From the NCBI GenBank assembly GCA_036660495.1, contig JAVXAN010000010.1, forward strand, positions 1 through 24,967: 24,967 bases of DNA. Direction: 5' to 3'. Below, one piece after another: positions 15,113 to 23,387 of this stretch. How positions within the stretch are numbered: the stretch's first letter is position 1; each line of letters opens with the position of its first letter. Origin of the DNA: JAVXAN01 sp036660495. Its GTDB lineage: Bacteria; Bacillota_I; Bacilli_A; RF39; UBA660. The position numbers and the translations under genes were made by a program. The notes beneath the pieces were generated by a model. That model was not told where the DNA came from, ran no database searches, and was given only the letters and a program-made list of their open reading frames with translations.

Positions 15113-17320
15113 TTACACCTCTTCTCTATACGTATTCATCGCTGATTTCTTAAATACCGACCTTGAAAACCTGTTTGATATTAAATATGACATTGCTATT
15201 AAAATAACATATATCAAAACATAATCAGTAATATTTAAATACGTCAATAAATCCTTAATATAAGATGAACTAATAACATTGTTATTAACTAATAATATTA
15301 ATCCAATAAAAATACCATAAGCAATGTTTATTACGCTAAATAATTCAACATCTAAGATACTCTTTGAATCTTTTTTAGATGAACCTAAAATTCTAAGCGT
15401 TGAAAAATAAACGTTTCTTGACTTTAAAATTAGTTTTATTATAAAGTATGAAATAAAGAATAATACAAACGTTAATATCGTTATAAGAACAACTCTAAAT
15501 ATTGACATAATTTGCGTTGAACCATCAGACTTAGCTAAAGCATCCTTAAGAACTAACGTTTGGTAATTATCATTTAATTTATTTACCGTATCATTAATTT
15601 CTTTAACATCCTTTACAAAAACACTGCTTTGATAATTACCTTTAACAAATAAAGTGTCATAATCAGCTGAATTTATGTAAATTTCTCCAACGTGAAAATC
15701 ATAATTTTGTAATCCCGTTAAACGTTTATGCGTTGATTTATTATACATATTAGTAATTTTAAGATTTATATTATCAGTATAATACAAGTTGCTTGCAGAT
15801 ATGTTAATAACACTATTTTTACAATTGGATTTATTACAAATAGTATTTAAATCTTCTGATACTAAAGCTTCACCACGTCCTACTTTATCATTTGGAACAA
15901 TTCTGTTAATACTTGAATATTGTTCGGATTTAAATGATTTTCCATTTAAAGTACTTTCAATTAGACTAAAGTTTTGATACGTAATTTTTCTAAAACCATC
16001 TAAAACACTTTCACTAACATACACTTTATTTTCTGAAGGATCACCCTTATCAAAATACTTAATTCCAACTATTTTTACCATAGAATTAAGATTATTATTA
16101 TTTATTGAAATATTATATTCAACATCAAAAAGCTTATTTAAATTTTTTGATAAATAATAATCATTTTTTCTACCTTGAACAATTATTTCATCATCGCTTT
16201 TAGGCATTCTACCTTTATCAACCTTACCCTCAAAAGTTGAAATACTTTGAGAGTGTCCCCAAAAATAAAAGTTATCTTTATCAAGATTAACATAAGAGTC
16301 TAATAAAGCATCATCTTTTATTAAAGTTTTAACATTACTTAAACTTTTTATATTTTCGTAGTCCTCATTATTAAACTGAGAATTATCCTTTTTCTTTATA
16401 ACAATTCTGTTTTCAGAATAGTTGTTAAAAAACTGATTATATCCTTGCTTATTGACCTCATTATCTTGCTTCTTAAGAATCGTATATTCTGAAGATATTG
16501 CAAAAACAATGAATAAAAACACGGCTAATAATAAAGCAAACTTTGGAATAATGTTAAACGTATTTCTTACTCCAAGCCTTATTTTATTAAACAAAGTTAT
16601 CTTTTTATAATTGTTTTCTTGAAGTGTAGTGCTAACATCAACTTCCTTTATTTTTTTATCTTCAGATACTTTTCCATCATGCATTTTTATTTTTCTTGTT
16701 GCATAATTACTAAACTGATCGTAGTTATGGGTTACTACCACGACTAACTTATCTTTTGATATTTCATGAAGTAATTTTACAATTCCTTCAGCAGCCTTAC
16801 TATCTAAATTACCAGTTGGTTCATCAGCTACAATAATAGAAGTTTCTTTGGCTAAAGCTCTAGCTATTGCAACTCTTTGCTTTTGCCCACCAGATAGTTT
16901 GGAAACCTTAGTATTTTTATATTTTTGCAAATTTACTTTTTTTATTATATCTAAAACTTTTTCCTTTACTACATGTCCTTTATAACCATTAATAAGTAAT
17001 ATTAACTCAATGTTTTGATAAACAGTATAACTATTTACTAAATTGAAATTTTGAAAAATATTACCAATGTATTTTTTTCGATAATCTTCAAAATCGGTTT
17101 CCGTATAATGACTTGTTTCCTCATCATTAATGTACATTTCACCTTCTTCATAAGTATCTAGCCCTGATATAACATTTAGTAAAGTAGACTTACCACTACC
17201 AGACTCTCCCGTTATTACAATAAATTCGCCAATTGTAAATTCTAAATTTACTTTAGAAAAACCGCTAGTTACAATACCTTTATTATAATAAAACTTTGAA
17301 ACGTTTTTTAATTTTAACAT
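15113..17320 (-). CDS. ABC transporter, fused ATPase and FtsX-type permease (MacB/BceAB-like), first subunit
   Basis: A 735-aa paralogue of its downstream neighbour with the same order: ABC ATPase (1-220; Walker A GESGSGKS 38-45, LSGGQ 142-146, Walker B IIVADEP 162-168, His198), a short linker, TM1 (about 259-280), an exodomain (281 to about 600) and three C-terminal TMs. The exodomain has GRMPKSDDEIIV and a Cys pair in ICNKSNC, possibly a disulfide. The C-terminal half has diverged more; the FtsX loop reads YFSTLRILGSSKKD. Both ATPase domains keep all catalytic motifs. Strict pairing and sequence difference suggest an obligate heterodimer. AGAGGTGG eight bases upstream marks the start, 48 bases after the regulator gene with no terminator between. 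A self-resistance or antimicrobial-peptide role is inferred from the family. Confidence 0.87.
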   Translation of the reverse strand: MLKLKNVSKFYYNKGIVTSGFSKVNLEFTIGEFIVITGESGSGKSTLLNVISGLDTYEEGEMYINDEETSHYTETDFEDYRKKYIGNIFQNFNLVNSYTVYQNIELILLINGYKGHVVKEKVLDIIKKVNLQKYKNTKVSKLSGGQKQRVAIARALAKETSIIVADEPTGNLDSKAAEGIVKLLHEISKDKLVVVVTHNYDQFSNYATRKIKMHDGKVSEDKKIKEVDVSTTLQENNYKKITLFNKIRLGVRNTFNIIPKFALLLAVFLFIVFAISSEYTILKKQDNEVNKQGYNQFFNNYSENRIVIKKKDNSQFNNEDYENIKSLSNVKTLIKDDALLDSYVNLDKDNFYFWGHSQSISTFEGKVDKGRMPKSDDEIIVQGRKNDYYLSKNLNKLFDVEYNISINNNNLNSMVKIVGIKYFDKGDPSENKVYVSESVLDGFRKITYQNFSLIESTLNGKSFKSEQYSSINRIVPNDKVGRGEALVSEDLNTICNKSNCKNSVINISASNLYYTDNINLKITNMYNKSTHKRLTGLQNYDFHVGEIYINSADYDTLFVKGNYQSSVFVKDVKEINDTVNKLNDNYQTLVLKDALAKSDGSTQIMSIFRVVLITILTFVLFFISYFIIKLILKSRNVYFSTLRILGSSKKDSKSILDVELFSVINIAYGIFIGLILLVNNNVISSSYIKDLLTYLNITDYVLIYVILIAMSYLISNRFSRSVFKKSAMNTYREEV

Positions 17321-17368
17321 TTTCCACCTCTTAATATTTTTATTCTTTTACCATATATAAATAACTTA

Positions 17369-18898
17369 TTATTCAATTAATGTTTTTAGTTTATCTTTAT
17401 ATTCGTTAATTTTGTTTTTTAACTCTTCGGTTTTTCTTTGCAACGATTCATTTTCACCCTTTAAGTTATTTATTTCATTTTCATATTTAATAATTTTATT
17501 TTCATAATCATTTATAATAGTATCTTTTTGATTTTTCTCGTATTCTTCGTTGAATTTTATTCTACGATCTTTTAGTTTTTTAATGTTTTCACTACTTGAA
17601 TAAACTTTTACAACCAGTTTTTCAAGTTTATTATAATCATGAATTTCTTTTTTTCTTAAATCTTTAATAACTAGTGATAGAAAGTTTTTATTTACTGTTC
17701 TATTAGAACTTCTATTATAAATAGTAATAAACTTATCTGTGTTGAAGTTAACATTAGCATATTTTTCATAATAAGTTACTTCTACCTTAACTTTATCAAT
17801 TAAACTATCATCAACATAATACTCGTAACTTTGATAATTATCTAGCATTAATTCATCAGTCATTTTTATCTCACTAGATATAGTTTTAACTTTTTCACTG
17901 CTTGGTGCGGTATTTATATAAGTTGTATTTGCTATATCAAGCATAAATATTCCAAATGATAACCCAAGCCCTGATATAGATATTACAAACGTTATTAAAA
18001 GTCTTTTAGCATTATTTTTATTATTAGTTATAAAATTAAAGATAACTTCTATAATTAGTAAATTTAATAAAACAGAAAATAAAATTCCAAATAATATGCC
18101 TAAATAAACAACCCCCTTAAATAATAAAATAACTGATATTAATAATACTGCTGATAATAAAAATAAAGATATTATAAAAGGAATAGAAAAACAAACAGTC
18201 ATTATTTTTATAAAAAGCATTGCAATTTTACCTAATATGTTAAATATTTCGTAGGTGTGTGGATTAACTTGATGGCTTTTTTTATCAATTGTTTTTATTT
18301 CGTTATTAGTTTTTTCATCATCAGTTTTAATTGTTAAATTATTTTCTTGAATGGTCCACTTATCTAAATAACTTATCTTAAAAATATAAATAAAGATTAA
18401 TACATAAAGAATGTAATAACAAGCGTCAACTACTAAGTTAAATATTCCCGATAAAAAGTTAGTAATTCCCGGAAAATTTGTATTAGATATAATTGTATAA
18501 AAAGCTCTTTCTATCATAATAAACGGTATATTAAAAACTAATAATATAAGTCCTACCATTATCATTACAATAATACACTTTACCATGTCAAGTGCTTTCA
18601 TTTGAATAATCATGTCATGCGTACGTTTAATTAAATCAAGGGTCCCATCAATTAAATTATTAATGTTATTTTTACCTTTTTCATCTATTTTAACTGAAGT
18701 AATTTCATCGTTAGTTAAATCATCTAAACTGCATTTAAATATTTTACACATTGAAAGAAGCTTATCCATCTCAGGATACGTTTGTCCAGATTCCCACTTT
18801 GAAACAGATTGTCTAGTAACTCCTAATACGTCTGCCAATTGTTCTTGAGAAAGTTTATTTGATTTTCTCAAGTTTTGTAGTTTTTCATTAAAACTCAT
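17369..18898 (-). CDS. Membrane-embedded XRE-family regulator with C-terminal coiled coil
   Basis: A 509-aa protein. Residues 5-60 are a clear XRE/Cro helix-turn-helix (LSQEQLADVLGVTRQSVSKWESGQTYP). A short linker leads to about five to six hydrophobic segments: about 103-125, 145-172, three within about 222-295, and 303-323. A hydrophilic domain follows (about 330-440), strand-rich and faintly like DUF4097-type domains. The end (about 445-508) is a Lys/Glu-rich heptad-like coiled coil. Joining DNA binding to a membrane sensor in one chain implies one-component signalling. GAGGTGAGGA before ATG fixes the start. It leads an operon with two ABC genes, and its own promoter carries two direct repeats that it probably binds. 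Topology of the C-terminal half is uncertain because the number of helices is ambiguous. The HTH assignment is firm; the sensed ligand is unknown. Confidence 0.85.
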   Translation of the reverse strand: MSFNEKLQNLRKSNKLSQEQLADVLGVTRQSVSKWESGQTYPEMDKLLSMCKIFKCSLDDLTNDEITSVKIDEKGKNNINNLIDGTLDLIKRTHDMIIQMKALDMVKCIIVMIMVGLILLVFNIPFIMIERAFYTIISNTNFPGITNFLSGIFNLVVDACYYILYVLIFIYIFKISYLDKWTIQENNLTIKTDDEKTNNEIKTIDKKSHQVNPHTYEIFNILGKIAMLFIKIMTVCFSIPFIISLFLLSAVLLISVILLFKGVVYLGILFGILFSVLLNLLIIEVIFNFITNNKNNAKRLLITFVISISGLGLSFGIFMLDIANTTYINTAPSSEKVKTISSEIKMTDELMLDNYQSYEYYVDDSLIDKVKVEVTYYEKYANVNFNTDKFITIYNRSSNRTVNKNFLSLVIKDLRKKEIHDYNKLEKLVVKVYSSSENIKKLKDRRIKFNEEYEKNQKDTIINDYENKIIKYENEINNLKGENESLQRKTEELKNKINEYKDKLKTLIE

Positions 18899-18931
18899 TT
18901 CCTCACCTCGCTAAAATTTTATCATCGAACG

Positions 18932-18989
18932 TCAGTTGCATTCTACCTACTTTGGGTTGTTTATATGTTAATTTTCAGTTGCATTTCAC
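18932..18989 (-). promoter_or_regulatory. Promoter and tandem operator of the XRE/ABC operon
   Basis: On the minus strand, GTGAAA (plus 18984-18989), an 18-base spacer and TATAAA (plus 18960-18965) form the promoter. The 11-mer AATGCAACTGA occurs twice in the same orientation, at 18975-18985 (between -35 and -10) and at 18932-18942 (about 20 bases beyond the -10). The 43-bp period is about four helical turns. This is the expected geometry of a repressor or autoregulator operator. The repeats are seen; XRE binding is inference. Confidence 0.65.
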
Positions 18990-19048
18990 TTATTTATTGC
19001 TTTTAATACCTTTTTCAACAATAAATTAACATTAAAAATAAAACTATG

Positions 19049-19546
19049 TTATTTTTTTACGGTTTTTTCATACCTTTTTTTACTTTCTTTAATTAACTTC
19101 ATGGCTTCATCTTTTGAGTGATAACCATTCACTATAACTTCTATTTTTTGAAGGGTTTTATAGTTTTCAAAAAAATTTTTTATCTCTTCTAATATAAAAC
19201 TTGATAAATCTTCTAAACTATTTATTTCGTTATATCTAGGATCAACATCTACAACCGATATTAATTTGTAATCTTGAAAGCCATCATCAATTACTTCTAA
19301 GTACCCAATTATTCTAGCTGGAACAATACATCCTGGAAAAGTTGGATCAGTTCCTATTACAAGAATATCAAGTGGATCTCCATCAAGGGCTAAAGTATCA
19401 TCAACATACCCATATTCAGCTGGATAGCTCATTGCCGAGTATAAAACTCGGTCTAGTTTTATTTTTCCTGATTTTTCATCTATTTCAAATTTATTTCTTG
19501 TTCTAAGTGGAATTTCAATAATTGCATCAACAACGTAATTATTCAT
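19049..19546 (-). CDS. ppa: Inorganic pyrophosphatase, family I
   Basis: A 165-aa cytosolic soluble pyrophosphatase that hydrolyses PPi to 2 Pi and drives biosynthetic reactions forward. Family I marks are EIPLRTRNKFEID near the start, SYPAEYGYVDDTLALDGDPLDILV (about residues 40-63, with the metal-binding Asp triad of DGDPLD) and VVDVDPRYNEI. Length is typical of bacterial enzymes. GAGAGGG nine bases upstream supports the ATG. It follows tex on the same strand, but a terminator lies 3' of tex (19586-19614), so it is probably its own unit. Confidence 0.95.
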   Translation of the reverse strand: MNNYVVDAIIEIPLRTRNKFEIDEKSGKIKLDRVLYSAMSYPAEYGYVDDTLALDGDPLDILVIGTDPTFPGCIVPARIIGYLEVIDDGFQDYKLISVVDVDPRYNEINSLEDLSSFILEEIKNFFENYKTLQKIEVIVNGYHSKDEAMKLIKESKKRYEKTVKK

Positions 19547-19585
19547 AATTTTACCCTCTCTATTTTATATCATTATAACATATAC

Positions 19586-19614
19586 AAAAAAAAGATAGAA
19601 CTAATTCTACCTTT
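19586..19614 (-). terminator. Terminator of tex
   Basis: On the minus strand GGTAGAA, loop TTAG and TTCTATC (one G-T pair) are followed by eight T. Plus-strand arms are at 19594-19600 and 19605-19611. Confidence 0.75.
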
Positions 19615-19633
19615 AACACAGTTTTTTGACGTT

Positions 19634-21772
19634 TTATTTTTGTTCTAATAAACTTAAACTAACCTTACCTTTTTCTTTAAAAATTTCCTCAACGTAACAG
19701 TTAACAATGTCACCAACACTAAGAACTTCAGAAGGATGATTAATAAAGCTGTTAGATATTTTTGAAATATGAACTAAACCATCGTTTTTTATTCCAATGT
19801 CAATAAACGCACCAAAATCAACAACGTTTCTTACTGTTCCTTGTAATTTCATTCCAACTTTTAAATCTTCTATTTTTAAAACATCACTTTTTAATAAAGG
19901 TGAAGCAATACTATCCCTCGGATCCCTATTTGGTGCTTTTAAACTCTTAATTATGTCTTCTAAGGTATATTTATCAGTTTCTAAAGTTTTAGCCATGTCA
20001 TCAGTATTTATAGCATCTAAGGCCAATGATAGTTCAACACTACCAATACTGTTAACATCCTTCTTAATTTCATCTAATAATTTTTTAGTAACAGAATAAC
20101 TTTCTGGGTGAATACTAGTTTTATCAAGAGGATTATTTCCTTCTATTACTCTTATAAATCCTACTGACTGTTCATAATTTTTATCACTTAAAATCTTTTT
20201 AAGTTCTTCTCTTGATACTATTTTACCATTCTTATTACGGTAACTTATTATTTTATCAATCGCTTTTTTATTTAACCCAGATACGTATTTTAATAGTGAT
20301 GATGAAGCAGTATTAACGTTTACCCCAACGTTATTAACCGCTTTACTAACTACAAAGTTTAACGCCTCATCTAACCTTTTTTGTTTTACATCATGTTGAT
20401 ACAATCCAACACCGATTGCCTTAGGATCTATTTTAACAAGTTCTGATAGTGGATCTTGAAGCCTTCTTGCTAAAGATATTGCGCTTCTTTTTTCTACGTG
20501 TAATTCAGGAAACTCTTCTATTGCAAGTGGACTTGCTGAATATACGCTAGCTCCTGCTTCGTTAACAATAATGTATGACACTTTTCTTTTAGATGATTTT
20601 ATAACATCTGCAACTAAAGCCTCACTCTCACGGCTAGCTGTACCATTACCTACAGCTATTATATCAATACTATACTTATCAATTATATCAAGTAGTGTCT
20701 TTTTGGAATTTTCATAATCATTTCTTGGCTCATGAGGATATATAACAAATACTTCAATCATTTTTCCGGTTTTATCAACTACCGCAAGTTTACACCCTGT
20801 TCGATAAGCAGGATCAAGAGCTAAAACTTGTTTCTCTTTCATTGGAGGTTGCATAAGAAGACTCTCTAAATTCTTACCAAAGTTATTTATAGCAGATTCT
20901 TCAGCAAAATCACTTAACTCGCTTCTTATTTCTCTTTCTACTGATGGATAAATTAACCTTTTTAAACTATCAATAATAGATAACATAATAAGCTCTTCTT
21001 GTCTTTTGACCATTTGCTTACCTACTCGGTTTTCCAAATAGCTAATTATTTTATCATTATCTGCACTAATTGAAACCGATAACACACCTTCTTTTTCTCC
21101 CCTATTAAGTGCTAAAACACGGTGAGCCTTAATGCTTCTCACTGGCTCAGAATACTTATAATACATTTCATAAGTCTTGTTTTCATCAACAATATTTTTC
21201 TTTAATTTAGAGATAATTAATCCGTTATTATAAACATAATTTCTTATCCATTTTCGATAAACAGCATTATCACTTATTTGTTCAGCAACGATGTATAACG
21301 CTCCTTCGATAGCCTCATGTTTTGTTTTAACTTTATCATTTACAAACTTTAAAGCCTCAGCATCAATATCACTACCATTATCAACAACATATTTTGCAAG
21401 AGGTTCAAGACCTTTTGCAATAGCATCCGTTGCTTTTGTTTTTTTCTTTTCTTTATATGGCCTATAAATATCTTCTACTTCAACTAACTTTGTACAAATT
21501 AAAATATCTTCTCTTATCTTTTCAGTAAGCATTTTCTTTTCATCAATAAGCCTAATAACATCTTCTTTTCTCTTAAGTAAGTTAACCTGGTATTCATAAA
21601 CCTCACTAATTTTTCTTATTTGCTCTTCATCTAGGTTACCAGTAACTTCTTTTCGATACCTAGAAATAAAAGGAATAGTATTCCCTTCTGATAATAATTT
21701 TAAAGTTGCTTCTACCTGAGTAATTCTAATGTTTAATTCAGTTGCAATTTCTTTTATAATGTTTGTATTCAT
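19634..21772 (-). CDS. tex: Tex-family RNA-binding protein with S1 domain
   Basis: A 712-aa Tex/YhgF homologue, a cytoplasmic nucleic-acid-binding protein related to the Spt6 core and associated with transcription and RNA metabolism. Domains in order: N-terminal helical HTH-like region, a YqgF-like RNase H fold (starting at VLALDPAYRTGCKLAVVD, about residue 318), helix-hairpin-helix repeats (NVNTASSSLLKYVSGLNKKA, about 490-550) and a C-terminal S1 domain (GMKLQGTVRNVVDFGAFIDIG to SLSLLEQ, about 638-710). Length and architecture are standard. AGGAGGAAAT before ATG gives the start. It has its own terminator and no obvious partner. Confidence 0.95.
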   Translation of the reverse strand: MNTNIIKEIATELNIRITQVEATLKLLSEGNTIPFISRYRKEVTGNLDEEQIRKISEVYEYQVNLLKRKEDVIRLIDEKKMLTEKIREDILICTKLVEVEDIYRPYKEKKKTKATDAIAKGLEPLAKYVVDNGSDIDAEALKFVNDKVKTKHEAIEGALYIVAEQISDNAVYRKWIRNYVYNNGLIISKLKKNIVDENKTYEMYYKYSEPVRSIKAHRVLALNRGEKEGVLSVSISADNDKIISYLENRVGKQMVKRQEELIMLSIIDSLKRLIYPSVEREIRSELSDFAEESAINNFGKNLESLLMQPPMKEKQVLALDPAYRTGCKLAVVDKTGKMIEVFVIYPHEPRNDYENSKKTLLDIIDKYSIDIIAVGNGTASRESEALVADVIKSSKRKVSYIIVNEAGASVYSASPLAIEEFPELHVEKRSAISLARRLQDPLSELVKIDPKAIGVGLYQHDVKQKRLDEALNFVVSKAVNNVGVNVNTASSSLLKYVSGLNKKAIDKIISYRNKNGKIVSREELKKILSDKNYEQSVGFIRVIEGNNPLDKTSIHPESYSVTKKLLDEIKKDVNSIGSVELSLALDAINTDDMAKTLETDKYTLEDIIKSLKAPNRDPRDSIASPLLKSDVLKIEDLKVGMKLQGTVRNVVDFGAFIDIGIKNDGLVHISKISNSFINHPSEVLSVGDIVNCYVEEIFKEKGKVSLSLLEQK

Positions 21773-21837
21773 ATTTCCTCCTACGTTGTACTATTTAAGT
21801 ATAACATATAAAAGTATTGTTAATGATTAAAAAAAGC

Positions 21838-21868
21838 AATAAAAAAAAGACTTTTAATATCTTTTCTT
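21838..21868 (-). terminator. Weak terminator after the 106-aa gene
   Basis: On the minus strand AAAAGA, a nine-base loop and TCTTTT run into a T-tract around the stop codon. The stem is all A-T except one pair, so efficiency is doubtful. Confidence 0.4.
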
Positions 21869-22174
21869 TTTCCAAAATATTTTTATAGTATAATATAAAA
21901 ACACAATAAACACAGCTACATAAGCCCAAGTTATAATCAAGCCAATATTCTTAGGTAGATACTTATTAATTAGTGATGGGATTGATGAAGGAACATAACT
22001 ATTTATAACATTACCTATTTTACCTAAAGCAACATTACTTTTTAAGAAACTAAATATTCTTAAAAACATATCTAAGATACCCACTCCATAAACAAACGAA
22101 GAAAATCGATTTTTTCTGTTTCTCATCACACAAAATCCTAAAAATATTATTACTATTACCAAATCTATATACAT
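21854..22174 (-). CDS. Small membrane protein, 106 aa
   Basis: A small protein with a hydrophobic N-terminal helix (about residues 3-17), a basic loop (MRNRKNRF), a moderately hydrophobic middle (about 26-45), and a strong membrane helix (about 76-97) before a Lys-rich tail (FWKKKRY). The central SSIPSLINKYLPKNIG stretch may be amphipathic. AGGAGG nine bases upstream supports the start. The layout recalls small conserved hypothetical membrane proteins of Firmicutes, but I do not recognise a family and assign no function. It stands between tex and tRNA-Lys on the same strand. Confidence 0.75.
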   Translation of the reverse strand: MYIDLVIVIIFLGFCVMRNRKNRFSSFVYGVGILDMFLRIFSFLKSNVALGKIGNVINSYVPSSIPSLINKYLPKNIGLIITWAYVAVFIVFLYYTIKIFWKKKRY

Positions 22175-22258
22175 ATTGTTGCCTCCTAATTATTATAATA
22201 AAATAATAACATATTATATGAGTTTCTACAAACCATTAATAAATAACTTTACATAATA

Positions 22259-22283
22259 AAAATCAATTCATGGAATTGATTTT
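22259..22283 (-). terminator. Terminator of tRNA-Lys
   Basis: AAAATCAATTC (22259-22269), loop ATG and GAATTGATTTT (22273-22283) form a perfect 11-bp stem. It lies 11 bases beyond the tRNA 3' end on the minus strand and ends in TTTTTATT. Confidence 0.88.
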
Positions 22284-22294
22284 ATGTTTATAAA

Positions 22295-22370
22295 TGGTGG
22301 ACTGTTGGGGGCTCGAACCCCAGACCCACTGATTAAGAGTCAGTTGCTCTACCAACTGAGCTAACAGTCC
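22295..22370 (-). tRNA. tRNA-Lys (anticodon CTT)
   Basis: Acceptor arms GGACTGT/ACAGTCC pair fully and CCA is encoded. The D-arm is AGCTCAGTTGGTAGAGC. The anticodon stem ACTGA/TCAGT holds loop CTCTTAA with anticodon CTT, reading AAG. The T-arm has GGTTCGAGCC. A TATAAT -10 lies upstream at plus 22390-22395, with only a weak -35. Confidence 0.96.
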
Positions 22371-22477
22371 AATTTCAAATTACTTTCTTATTATAGCATA
22401 AATTTTTAAATTTTAAAATATAATTAAGTAATTTTTTTAATAAATAATTAGTTATAAAACAGCTTTTATTATTATAA

Positions 22478-22837
22478 TTAAAAACCATAATAACTAGATA
22501 AGCTAATAATCCATTTAGTTTCGCATCTTATGTATCCCATGCTACCACTTGTTACTTTTATATCTTGATCCGGCAAAAAATATCTTGCGTTTTTCTCTCT
22601 CATTAACTCGTTTTCAGTTAACTTAGTAGTATACGCAGCAATTGGATGACCTGTTAAAGCAATAGCGAGTCTAACTGATCCAGTTACCGTAAAAAAGGAA
22701 AACCACGAGAAAAGTAATATAATAACCATTAAAAATATGTTAAATAGTTTTTTACCAGTTTTAAATATAAAAATAGCTAAAAATATAATCAGTATAATTG
22801 CTAAGACTAGTACTAATAATTGCTTTGCAGATTCCAT
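22478..22837 (-). CDS. Membrane protein, 119 aa, unrecognised
   Basis: Two hydrophobic helices (about residues 5-26 and 32-52) joined by a short basic turn (KTGKK), then a hydrophilic C-terminal domain of about 65 residues. By the positive-inside rule both ends should face outward. The tail contains TGHPIAAYTTKL and a single Cys in YIRCETKW. AAGGAGATAG before ATG fixes the start. The gene begins three bases after the TAG of the upstream gene, so the two form a tight operon. No strong terminator is visible before tRNA-Lys, so read-through into the tRNA is possible. Family unknown. Confidence 0.7.
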   Translation of the reverse strand: MESAKQLLVLVLAIILIIFLAIFIFKTGKKLFNIFLMVIILLFSWFSFFTVTGSVRLAIALTGHPIAAYTTKLTENELMREKNARYFLPDQDIKVTSGSMGYIRCETKWIISLSSYYGF

Positions 22838-22840
22838 AAG

Positions 22841-23176
22841 CTATCTCCTTTTCTTTCTAAATACGCTTAATTTCTTTTTACTATTTTTTTCTAAAAACAT
22901 TTGAGCTTTTTCTATTATTTCTTCTGATGTTAAATAATCGAGACTATGAATCGTACGAATATCAGCAAATTCTTCACCTACGCTAAGTGAATTAAAGTTA
23001 TATACATATGCTTTCCCAGTTTCAATATCAATAAACTTATCATTTTCACGGTAAACGATTGCCTCTTGTTTCAATACTGTTGAAGTATTTATAGTGACAT
23101 ATCTATTATCAATAATTTTATAGGTCTTATCACTAAGTATTCCTATGCTAAGTACGTATAAATCATAAATATCCAT
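22841..23176 (-). CDS. Hypothetical protein, 111 aa
   Basis: A cytoplasmic-looking protein with several predicted strands (YKIIDNRYVTINTS, EAIVYRENDKFIDIETGKAYVYNF) and then a helical, basic C-terminus ending KKKLSVFRKKRR, which could bind RNA or acidic phospholipid. No family is recognised. GAGGGG nine bases before ATG supports the start; the stop is TAG. It is the first gene of a two-gene operon with the membrane protein downstream and is divergent from the RsmH-like gene. Confidence 0.65.
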   Translation of the reverse strand: MDIYDLYVLSIGILSDKTYKIIDNRYVTINTSTVLKQEAIVYRENDKFIDIETGKAYVYNFNSLSVGEEFADIRTIHSLDYLTSEEIIEKAQMFLEKNSKKKLSVFRKKRR

Positions 23177-23331
23177 ATAATAAACCCCTCTTTTAAATAT
23201 TTAATTTTATTTCATATATCTATACTATCATGTTTTTAATACTTTATGACTATCAAAATCATTAATTATCGTTATTTTTTTACTAAAAGACTTTATTAAA
23301 TTTAATAATATTTGTTTTAATACCCACTTAG

Positions 23332-23360
23332 TTGTTTCTTATATGCAGGTATGATATTAT
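23332..23360 (+). promoter_or_regulatory. Likely promoter of the RsmH-like gene
   Basis: TTGTTT (23332-23337), a 17-base spacer and TATTAT (23355-23360) lie 27 bases upstream of the start codon. TAGGAG precedes the ATG. The rest of the divergent gap 23177-23331 holds no further site that I can support. Confidence 0.5.
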
Positions 23361-23387
23361 TAAATAAGAAATTATAGGAGTTAAATT

